Positions 1 to 7,252 of a stretch of 32,519 nt of DNA are shown piece after piece. The translations under genes and the position numbers were made by a program. Under the pieces are notes generated by a model. That model did not search any database. It was given only the letters and a program-made list of their open reading frames with translations, and was not told where the DNA came from. This DNA comes from JACCXG01 sp963785755 (GTDB lineage Bacteria > Acidobacteriota > Vicinamibacteria > Vicinamibacterales > 2-12-FULL-66-21), in the NCBI GenBank assembly GCA_963785755.1, contig CAWAXG010000017.1, positions 1 through 32,519 on the forward strand, given 5' to 3'. Every line of letters starts with the position of its first letter. Position 1 is the first letter of the stretch.

Positions 1-46
1 TGCCTCTGGCAGTCTCGACGTCCAATTTCCATTTCAGGAGAAATGC

Positions 47-1631
47 ATGAAACTCAGTGCCTTACGGACACTGGTAGCCGTGGCTCTCGTCGTGATGGGA
101 CTTGCCGGGTCGGCGCTCGCGCAGGAGGCACGATACATCGTGAAGTTCCGCGCCGGCCGGTCGGCCGCCGGCCACGCCGCGCTCAGGGCCGCCGGCGCTC
201 AGGTCATGCTGTCGCTCGATCAACAGGATGCGGCGGCGGTGCACATTCCCGCCGCGGCGCTCAACGGTCTCTCCCGCAATCCCAACATCGAATACATCGA
301 GGACGACGTCATCCGTGAGCCGTTCGCGGTGTCGAACGTCGCGCTCAGCGGCTCCGAAATCCTGCCGTACGGGATTCAGATGGTGCAGGCCGACCAGATC
401 ACACCGTCAGCGGCGGGCAATCGCAAGGTCTGCATCATCGATTCCGGCTATTCCGACCAGCATGACGATTTGCGCGACTACACCGGGGCCGATCTGACAG
501 CGAAGTTGAGCGATGCAGGATCCGGAACATGGAACCGGGACAGCTGCGGTCATGGCAGCCATGTCGCCGGCACCATCGCCGCGCTCGCGGGCAACGGCAT
601 AGGCGTCGTCGGCGCCAATCCAGGCGTGGCGCTCCACATCGTCAAAGTATTCGGGAACAACACGCTCGTCGAGGGCGGTATCCTGCGGCTGGACGTACAG
701 CTCCACGCTCGTCAGCGCGCTGAACTCCTGCCTCGCTGCAGGCGCGAACGTCGTCAGCATGAGCCTCGGCGGCGGGCTCAAGAGCCGGACCGAGGAAAAC
801 GCGTTCAACAGCGCGAACAAGGCTGACATCCTCAGCATCGCAGCAGCTGGAAACGCCGGGAACAACACGACCTCCTATCCGGCGGGCTATGCGTCGGTCA
901 TGTCGGTTGCGGCGGTCGATGCCAACGGCGTCAAGGGTACCTTCTCGCAGTCGAACAAGGACGTCGAAATCGCCGCGCCTGGCGTCGCGGTCCTGTCGAC
1001 GACCCCGTGGCTCGATTCGAACACACTGACTGCCGGTGCCACGACTTTGGTCGGAGGACGGCTCGACGGCGCACCGCGTACGACAACCGGCGGCGAACTC
1101 GTCTACGGCGGTCAGTGCACGGCGGCAGGCGCATGGTCCGGGAAGGTCGTGCTCTGTCAGCGCGGCACCAACTCCTTCGCAGACAAGGTGGCCAGGGTGC
1201 AGTCGGGCGGGGGCGCTGCCGCTGTCGTCTACAACAACGTGGCGAACGATCCGACCTGCGGCGTGTTCAGCGGCACGCTGGGCACGCTGCCGACGACGAC
1301 GATCGCTGCCGTCACGCTGAGCTGCGCTGATGGTTCGGCCGCGGTCGCGGCAGCTGGATCGGCCGGGACGGTCGCGAGCGAATTCTCTGTTCCTGAGAGC
1401 GGCTATGAAGCGTGGGACGGAACGTCGATGGCGACGCCGCACGTCTCCGCGGTCGCGGCGCTCATCTGGAGCTGCAACACCACCAAAACGAACCAGCAGA
1501 TCCGGAGCGCGTTGACCGGGACCGCACTCGACAAGGGGGCGGCCGGCCGTGACAATTCGTATGGCTTCGGGATCGTCCAGGCGAAGGCGGCGCTGGTGTC
1601 GCTCGGCATGGGATCCTGCACGGTACAGTAG
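47..1631 (+). CDS. Secreted subtilisin-like (S8) serine protease with I9 propeptide and PA domain, frame-broken
   Basis: An exported endopeptidase of the S8 family. The start at 47 has AGGAG six bases upstream. Residues 1-25 are a Sec signal peptide (cut near SALAQ). Residues 27-90 resemble an inhibitor I9 propeptide (EARYIVKFRAG, NIEYIEDDVI). The catalytic triad is visible: Asp132 in VCIIDSGY, His169 in GHGSHVAGT, and Ser460 (corrected numbering) in GTSMATPH. The AAGNAG oxyanion motif is present. About 120 residues between the last two catalytic blocks form a PA-type insert. The frame breaks near 672-689: frame one (47-826) runs out after VEGG, and the next frame takes up WTYSSTLVSALNSCLAAG and MSLGGG, reaching the stop at 1631. 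One extra base explains it. Corrected length is about 527 residues. The family call is firm; whether the break is real or an assembly error is open. Confidence 0.9.
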
Positions 1632-1686
1632 GTCGGCTCGCAGTGCTCTCTGCGGGCGCCTGGCCTCCCGCAATCTGACGTTCGAA

Positions 1687-1732
1687 CCGTTCAGCGGCGG
1701 ATGATCTCCTCGATCGGCACGCCGCTGAACGG
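1687..1732. repeat. 13-bp perfect inverted repeat in the subtilase/CotH convergent gap
   Basis: The arms CCGTTCAGCGGCG (1687-1699) and CGCCGCTGAACGG (1720-1732) are exact reverse complements separated by 20 bases, so a stable hairpin is possible on either strand. Neither side has a T-run, so it is not a canonical Rho-independent terminator, though it lies where both convergent genes could use one. On the minus strand the same bases read as a short open tail ending GVPIEEIIRR-stop at 1691. That tail nearly matches the C-terminus of the GDYXXLXY protein at 15261, and the repeat may simply overlap this remnant. Confidence 0.6.
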
Positions 1733-1842
1733 CGTCTCACGTACGGGCAGCACCGTCTTCACGGTGAAGTAGTCAATATCGGGCGAGAGGGATCCGCGCG
1801 AACTGGGAGGCGCGGCCCGCCCAGCGGCAGTTCGCGCCGGTG

Positions 1843-3053
1843 CTACCGCCTGTCGAACTCGCGCCTGGCGCGCTCGACTTCCCGCAGAACGAACGCGGAC
1901 CGCCGGCGCGCGAACTCGCGGAGGTGGGCCGTCGCTGCCGCGAAGTCCTCGTTCGAGAACTGCTTGCGCTCATCTTCGCGCGCGACCTCCGCAATCAGCG
2001 TCGCGGCGCGCACCACTGCCGACTCCAGCCAGCCTTCTTCGGCCGCCGAACGCGCGCATCGTTCGAGCACGTCCAGATACCGGGCCCGAAGGTCGCGGCG
2101 CTCGAACGCTCGCCGCAGAATCACCGACTGCTCCGTGCGCTCGAAGATCGGGAACTCGATGCGCTCGAACGCGTTGTCGCGGTCCCACGTGAGCAGCCGA
2201 TGCCGCGTGCTGTTGGCTGATCGGTAGAGAAAGAAGTTGGCCATGCCGGCGTAGCCGGCGAATCCGTCCCGCTCCGAGAGGAACGTCTCGATCGCGACAT
2301 ACGTCACCAGCTGCTCCAGATCGAGATATCTGTCCACTGACTCCCGCCACACCGAGTCAGGCGCCTCATTCACTTCCCTGAACAGATCGTGAATCGGCAA
2401 ATACAGAATCGTGTCGCTCGCGGTGCGGTTCGTTTCCGCTTCGAACAGTTCGCGATACGGTGCCAGCTCCCACCGAGATACTCGCCGAAGAATGGCCGCC
2501 GCCAGCGATACTCGAAGAGATACCCGTTGCGCTCACCGAGCGTGCGCGAGAGATACGAGGAGTCCACCGGCTCGACGAGTGCATACAGCCCCTGATACAC
2601 CTCGTTGATGTAGAGGCGCGCGTACGACAGCCGCGTCGTCGGCTGATCCATGCGATCGAACACGGCCAGCGCGACCCGTTCCCGAATCATCGATGGATCA
2701 GTCCAGAGATTGTCCAGGACCAGCGACGTCAGTCCGAGAAACCGCTGGCCGGTCGTGTAGAAGTTGAAATCGACTCGAAGCCCGAGCTTCACGTCGTTTC
2801 GGCTGCCCACGCCGCGTGAGCGCACCGCCACATTCCGCACCCGCATGCCTTTCCACCTGAAGTCTGCGGCGTAGTACGTGTTGTCCTGGTATCGCTCTCT
2901 GAGCTGGCGCAGATCGCGGGAGTTCATGACCAATGACACATCATGGATGACGTCCGGATCGAAGAGCTCGTCGGCCGTCTGTCCCGAGACGTCGACGGCC
3001 GCAGCTCCCAGCAGCACGATTGACAGAATCACCCGCAGCGTCCAGCACTTCAC
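1843..3053 (-). CDS. CotH kinase family secreted protein, frame-broken
   Basis: Resembles the CotH family: atypical protein kinases known from Bacillus spore coat protein H and found widely as secreted proteins in other bacteria. The N-terminus is a Sec signal peptide (hydrophobic VILSIVLLGAAAVDVSG). Family features are DVIHDVSLVMNSRDLRQL, RVRNVAVRSRG, LVLDNLWTDPSMIRERVA, YINEVYQGLYALVEPVD, and late in the protein LLTWDRDNAF, the DxD-type metal-binding site, near residue 290. The first frame (3053 to about 2475) loses homology after EYLGG. The next frame supplies ELAPYRELFEAETNR and runs to the stop at 1843. Restoring one G in the GGG run (plus-strand CCC 2469-2471) rejoins them into about 403 residues. 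It converges on the subtilase. A further in-frame tail might exist to 1691 if another indel is present, but I cannot show this. Confidence 0.82.
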
Positions 3054-3063
3054 GGCTCACCTC

Positions 3064-4416
3064 TCAGAATGCGAGCTGGAACCGCACGACCCGGCTCCAG
3101 AACGATATCGGCGACGGGCCCCGGCCCGGATCGTGGACGACTTCCCGGATCACGTTGACCTGGACCCTGACCCATCTGTTCGGCGACCAGTTCGCGCCGA
3201 GCGTCGCCGCGGTATCGCGGCTGCCCGGCACGACGTCCGCCCGCGGGCTTGCGGATGGGAGGTCGTGCAGCGACGCGTCGTTGAACTCGAGCGCTTCGAT
3301 GCGCGCGGCGAGCGCCAGCGTGCCGAAAAGCCGCCTTTTCTCGATGACGTCCCAGGTGCCGCTCAGATACCAGCCCTGGGCGACGAGCGGCGACAGATCC
3401 GTGTTCTGCACGCTCTGTCCAAGACGCGTATCCGTGAGCTGGATGTACTCGGCCTTCACCGCGACCGGACGCCGGTCCCATTCGAGCTCGAACCCGACTC
3501 GCGTTCGACTTCCATTCACCAGGGCATCGGCCCTATAGAACCGCTCACCGAGGACAGTGCGGCCGCGGATACTCGACAGACCTTCAGGAAGATCACTTCG
3601 CGTCATCGCGACGCCAAGCTGCAGAGCGCCAGTTTTCGACTTCTTACCGCGAAGCGGCTGGACCGTGATGCGGCCGGCCAGCGTTCGTTCGCCGCGAGTC
3701 CGGTGGGGATTGTTGGATTGTGCGTTGCGGCCGTCATGCTGGAACGCGCCGAGCTCGTACTCGAGCGTGCGGCCGGCGAGACGCCCGTGGACCATGATGC
3801 CGAGATCCCTGCCGGGTGCCAGCGAGTCGGCCGCCATCGATCGGTTCACGAAGTCGAGCTTCGTCGGGCTGGTGTTCTCGTCCAGGCTGAAGGGCAGCTT
3901 GAACTGGCCGACCTGGAAGCGAGCGACGTCGAATTGCCGATAGTCGGCGTAGACGTCGCGCCACGGGTCGTCGCCCGACAGCTCGCGCTCGACCTCGAAC
4001 TTCACGCGGCCCGCGATCTCTCCGCCGATGCCGACCCGCCGTCGGGCGACATCGTTTGGCGATTCCTCACCGAGCGGCTCGTCTGAGTCGCTCAGGTCGG
4101 CCTGCAGGCGCATCAGGAAATCGACGTGCGTGCCTTTCCAGAGGAGCAGCGAGGGATGATCCTTCCAGCGGAAACGCCAGTCGGCGTCCTCGGTCTTCTC
4201 TCGCCGTTCAGCGGCTTTCTCGTCGCGCTCGTCGGCCTGTGCCGTCTGAGCAACGCCATTTTCCGGCGCAAGAACGAGCATGCTGACGAACACTCCAACG
4301 ACCGGATAGAGTAAAGTCCGCTGTCGAACCCAAGGCCATGGAGTCAATGACGCGAGTCCTGCTCCTGGGCGTCCTTGTCGCTCTATCTGGTTGCGCGGAT
4401 TCACCAACCGGGCCAT
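3064..4416 (-). CDS. Outer-membrane porin, phosphate-selective OprO/OprP type
   Basis: A predicted outer-membrane beta-barrel, 450 residues from the chosen start. After a hydrophobic export segment (LLYPVVGVFVSMLVLAPENG) come a short charged helix and an alternating strand pattern with porin O/P hallmarks: RRRVGIGGEIAGRVKFEVE, DVYADYRQFDVARFQVGQFKLPF, PGRDLGIMVHGRLAG and the terminal aromatic FQLAF expected of a barrel signal. Members take up phosphate, polyphosphate or other anions. I chose 4416 because GGAGG sits five bases upstream of this ATG. That gives an unusually long N-region to the signal peptide and a 79-bp overlap with the divergent phosphatase gene, so a later alternative start cannot be excluded. 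Substrate is inferred from family and neighbour. Confidence 0.8.
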   Translation of the reverse strand: MARLVNPRNQIERQGRPGAGLASLTPWPWVRQRTLLYPVVGVFVSMLVLAPENGVAQTAQADERDEKAAERREKTEDADWRFRWKDHPSLLLWKGTHVDFLMRLQADLSDSDEPLGEESPNDVARRRVGIGGEIAGRVKFEVERELSGDDPWRDVYADYRQFDVARFQVGQFKLPFSLDENTSPTKLDFVNRSMAADSLAPGRDLGIMVHGRLAGRTLEYELGAFQHDGRNAQSNNPHRTRGERTLAGRITVQPLRGKKSKTGALQLGVAMTRSDLPEGLSSIRGRTVLGERFYRADALVNGSRTRVGFELEWDRRPVAVKAEYIQLTDTRLGQSVQNTDLSPLVAQGWYLSGTWDVIEKRRLFGTLALAARIEALEFNDASLHDLPSASPRADVVPGSRDTAATLGANWSPNRWVRVQVNVIREVVHDPGRGPSPISFWSRVVRFQLAF

Positions 4417-5249
4417 CGGAACCTCCAAATCAAGGGGGACCGGGAGGGGGCACCGGGCCGCCCGGTCAGACGGCCGTGCTCGCGGGAGCCGGCGATATCG
4501 GCATGTGTGGTGTGCCTGGCGCTGAAGCCACGGCACAGTTGCTCGATCGGATTGCCGGCACAATCTTCACCGTCGGGGACAATGCGTATCCGTCCGGCAC
4601 CCAGGCGGACTTCCGCAACTGTTATGACCCGGCATGGGGGCGTCATCGCGAACGCACCCGCCCGACGCCGGGCAACCACGATTACGAGACCCCCGGCGCC
4701 GCACCGTACTTCGCGTACTTCGGTGCCAATGCCGGGCCGCCCGGGCTCGGCTACTACACCTACACGGCGGGCTCGTGGCAGGTGATCGCGCTGAACAGCG
4801 AAATCGATGTGAGCGCGGCATCGCCCCAGGTGCAGTGGCTCCGCTCGACGCTGCAGCAGGGTCGAGCGTTCTGCACCGTCGCCTACTGGCATCGCCCGCT
4901 GTTCAATTCCGGCCACCATGGCGGCAGTCCCGACTTGCGGGCGGTCTGGCGCGTGCTCCACGAGTTTGGCGCCGAGGTGGTCATCGGCGGGCACGAACAC
5001 CTTTACGAGCGCTTCGCGCCCCAGACTCCCGACGGCGTCCGCGACGTCGAGCGCGGCATCCGCCAGTTCATTGTGGGCACCGGCGGCGCGCCCCTGACGC
5101 CGGCCGGCGCCGGTCGCGCCAACAGCGAGATCATCGGCAGCGCGTGGGGAGTGCTCGTGCTCACGCTGAACGACGGCCGCTACCAGTGGGAATTCCGCCC
5201 GGCAGCCGGCGCCGGCTTCAGCGATACGGGCGTCGGCGACTGTCATTGA
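4338..5249 (+). CDS. Lipoprotein calcineurin-like metallophosphoesterase
   Basis: A binuclear-metal phosphoesterase exported and lipid-anchored. The N-terminus has a lipoprotein signal with lipobox LSGC (Cys19), then a Gly/Pro-rich linker. All metallophosphoesterase blocks are present: GDIG (Asp53), GDNAY (Asp81), GNHDY (Asn113-His114), WHRPLF (His185) and GGHEHLYER (His219, His221). The arrangement is like purple acid phosphatase or type-7 acid phosphatase. It begins inside the 5' end of the divergent porin. The pairing of a porin O/P-type channel with a secreted phosphatase suggests phosphate scavenging from organic esters. The start may instead be the ATG at 4347, which gives a more typical lipoprotein signal. 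Its end overlaps the convergent next gene by 7 bp. Confidence 0.88.
   Translation: MESMTRVLLLGVLVALSGCADSPTGPSEPPNQGGPGGGTGPPGQTAVLAGAGDIGMCGVPGAEATAQLLDRIAGTIFTVGDNAYPSGTQADFRNCYDPAWGRHRERTRPTPGNHDYETPGAAPYFAYFGANAGPPGLGYYTYTAGSWQVIALNSEIDVSAASPQVQWLRSTLQQGRAFCTVAYWHRPLFNSGHHGGSPDLRAVWRVLHEFGAEVVIGGHEHLYERFAPQTPDGVRDVERGIRQFIVGTGGAPLTPAGAGRANSEIIGSAWGVLVLTLNDGRYQWEFRPAAGAGFSDTGVGDCH
4422..4426 (-). promoter_or_regulatory. Shine-Dalgarno GGAGG of the porin
   Basis: GGAGG on the minus strand with a five-base spacer to the ATG at 4416. It decides the porin start over the longer upstream open frame and over later in-frame candidates. It lies inside the coding region of the divergent phosphatase. 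Confidence 0.6.
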
Positions 5250-5977
5250 AGTACCCGCCCCGCGCGCTCCACGGACCCGTCTGATTTCGACAGCCAGTGC
5301 GGCCCGGCCGCGCGGTTCACGTCCTCGGCGACGCGGCGCGCGATCGTTTCCTGCAGTTTCAGCACGTCTCCCAGCTCCTGTTCGTAGCTTTGCGCCCAGA
5401 GATGCTCGTCGCTGACCGCATCGATCAGCTGCGCGATGACCCGAATCCGTCCCTTGTCGTAGGCGACCGAACCCTCGATGACGAGATCGACATCGAGCTC
5501 ACGCGCGATCTCCCGGAGCGGTTTTTGGCTTCCCTTGTAATGCATCGAAGAGGTTCGCGAGATGACGCCCAGGCTGCCGGCACGTGTCAGCTCGGCGACG
5601 AGCGACTCGGTCAGGCCGTCGACGACGGGATCGAGCCCGCCATTCGACGAAAAGTTCGCGAATGGAAGAACGACCACGACGGGTCGGCTGTGGCTGCGGC
5701 GCTGCACGCGGTCGACGGCGCCGGCCGCCTGAGCGGCGATCGGTGGGGCTTCGCTGTCTGACTTGGGGCTGCCGACTCCGTAGCGCTGGACGACCATCAG
5801 GCCGAGCGCGATCGTCGCCGCGGCGCCAACCAGTTGCGCCACGATGCGGCCCACGAACGAAATCCACGCGGAACGGATCTTTTCGCGCTTTTTCTTCGCC
5901 TTGGCCTCGGCGTCCGCGGCCGGGGACGTTGTCGGAGAGGGCGACGGGATCTGCCGGAATCGACGGCAGTTCGGCAT
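5243..5977 (-). CDS. Membrane-anchored TolB-like (FlgO/COG5616-type) domain protein
   Basis: 244 residues. A charged, Ala/Lys-rich N-terminus (20-35) is followed by one membrane helix at about 38-63, a linker, and a TolB-like N-terminal domain at 98-220: VVVLPFANFSSNGGLDP, VDGLTESLVAEL, GVISRTSSMHYKG, IARELDVDLVIEGSV, IRVIAQLIDAVSDEHLWAQSYE. In relatives this module sits between a kinase or winged helix and TPR repeats; here both flanking modules are absent and the protein stops just after the domain. The kinase at 24106-26527 carries the same domain in full architecture. There is no clear ribosome site at this ATG. An upstream GTG in another frame (6020) gives a natural-looking leader, so an N-terminal indel is possible. 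Biochemical role unknown. Confidence 0.75.
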   Translation of the reverse strand: MPNCRRFRQIPSPSPTTSPAADAEAKAKKKREKIRSAWISFVGRIVAQLVGAAATIALGLMVVQRYGVGSPKSDSEAPPIAAQAAGAVDRVQRRSHSRPVVVVLPFANFSSNGGLDPVVDGLTESLVAELTRAGSLGVISRTSSMHYKGSQKPLREIARELDVDLVIEGSVAYDKGRIRVIAQLIDAVSDEHLWAQSYEQELGDVLKLQETIARRVAEDVNRAAGPHWLSKSDGSVERAGRVLQ

Positions 5978-6420
5978 CCGAGGAGACGTGGATCGTAGCC
6001 ACTTGCTTACTCCAGGTCACCTAGAGGCACGTCTCGAACGGGCGTGAAGCGCTCAGTACTTGACGCTGGTGTTCGGCTTTCCTGTGACCTTATCTGTAGT
6101 GACGGACGCGCTTCGGGAGTTTCCGGTCGGACCGAATTGAACAGGGGCGCTGGTGTGTCACGCCGTCATGGTTGAGGTGGCACACAGCGCAGCGAAGGCC
6201 GGGAATCGGTTGCACATCGCGACGCTCCTTCTGATCGGGAGAGCGGGAAACCTCGGGGGAAAGTGGCATCGAAGGTCACCGTGCTGCTTCTCAAGTGGGG
6301 GAAAGGCGACGAGGCTGCGCTCGAGCGGTAGCGGCGTCGCGATGGCAACGCGGCCTGGGAATATCCACTATTCGGAGCTCGAATCTCACCGAAGCGTGCC
6401 ATCATTCCCGGCACTCCCGC
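5978..6420. other. Divergent intergenic region, no gene recognised
   Basis: 443 bases between the TolB-like gene and the truncated kinase, which are transcribed apart. Short open frames occur on both strands but none has a credible start, ribosome site or recognisable protein. A TTGACG (6060-6065) has no TATAAT-like box at a usable distance. I see no hairpin with a T-run, tandem repeat or RNA gene. Promoters for the two genes are expected here but I cannot place them. Confidence 0.5.
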
Positions 6421-6714
6421 GTGTCCCTCTCGCCAGGCGACTGCATCGGCCCGTACGAAATCCAGGCTCTCCTCGGCGCCGGAGGGATGGGAGAAGTCTA
6501 CAGAGGCCGCGACACCCGGCTCGGCCGTGACGTCGCGCTGAAGGTGATCGCGCCGCGACTGGCCGGAGACCCGGCCTTCCGTCGTCGATTCGAGCTCGAG
6601 GCCCGCGCGGCCTCGGCGCTCAATCATCAGGCCATCATCACGATCTACGACGTCGGGGAGACCGACGGCCGCTCGTGGATCGCGATGGAATGGGTCGAGG
6701 GCCGGACGCAGTAA
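6421..6714 (+). pseudogene. Truncated Ser/Thr protein kinase (N-lobe only)
   Basis: GTG start, 97 residues. It reads as a textbook PknB-type N-lobe: SPGDCIGPYEI, glycine loop LLGAGGMGEVY (19-27), the ATP-binding lysine Lys41 in DVALKVI, the alpha-C helix RRRFELEARAASALNH, and the hinge WIAMEWVEG. It stops at TQ-stop, exactly where relatives continue into the C-lobe. No catalytic HRD, DFG or APE segment follows in any frame of the next 40-100 bases, so this is not a simple frame break. It cannot be an active kinase. It lies back to back with the TolB-like fragment, and the two together look like separated halves of the kinase-TolB-TPR design at 24106. A stable N-lobe protein with a binding role is conceivable but unlikely. 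Confidence 0.75.
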
Positions 6715-6754
6715 CCCCAGAATCTCACGGTTCAGTCAGGCGCACGACGAGCGA

Positions 6755-7195
6755 TCACCGACTCCGGATTGCGTGGTAGTCCTGGACCAGCTGGATGTCT
6801 CGTGGACCTACCGTAATCCTGAAACCCGGACCCCGCATCCACTCACGACCGATCTCGAAGGTTGCCTTGCGGCCGGCGTTCATCTCTTCCACTTCCAGCC
6901 GCTCGATCCCTTCTGTCAATCGGACTTTGCGTTCGCGTGCGGGGTGATCGCCGCCAGGCGGCATCGTCCGCGCATTCGATCCCTCCGGATTCCTGGCGGG
7001 AATCGCTTCGATGAACAGATCGCGATCGCCGGCTCGGACGCGAACGCGAATGTCTGCTCCGCTTGCATTCACCACGTAGAAGAACTTGTTGACCACGCGC
7101 TCGGCTGCGGGCACCCGATTCGGCGAACCGGACAGAGAGGCGAGTGACACGATCAGGAATAGGGCCTGTACTGCCGTGCCCGCGCGTCGTGTCAC
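6755..7195 (-). CDS. Small secreted hypothetical protein
   Basis: 146 residues from a GTG with GAGG seven bases upstream. The N-terminus is a Sec signal (AVQALFLIVSLASLSG). The mature part has strand-like stretches, VVNKFFYVVNASGADIRVRV and KATFEIGREWMRGPGFRITVGP, ending in a QDYHAIRSR tail. It suggests a small beta-sandwich. I do not recognise the family. It is the last gene of a minus-strand run behind the large PxKD-type secreted protein, 57 bp away, so joint expression is likely. No cysteines in the mature part, no metal motif and no membrane helix beyond the signal. Confidence 0.65.
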   Translation of the reverse strand: MTRRAGTAVQALFLIVSLASLSGSPNRVPAAERVVNKFFYVVNASGADIRVRVRAGDRDLFIEAIPARNPEGSNARTMPPGGDHPARERKVRLTEGIERLEVEEMNAGRKATFEIGREWMRGPGFRITVGPRDIQLVQDYHAIRSR

Positions 7196-7252
7196 TTCGT
7201 CACCTCAGCTCGAGCCTCCGCATTCACGCCATGCGACCCAGGACTACCAGGA

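Noticed and set aside
672..830. Programmed +1 frameshifting in the subtilase
   Set aside because: There is no slippery site with a stimulatory element, and six other genes show the same kind of indel, which points to sequence error.
6060..6096. TTGACG followed by TTATCT as a promoter
   Set aside because: The spacing is about 24 bases, too long for a sigma-70 promoter.
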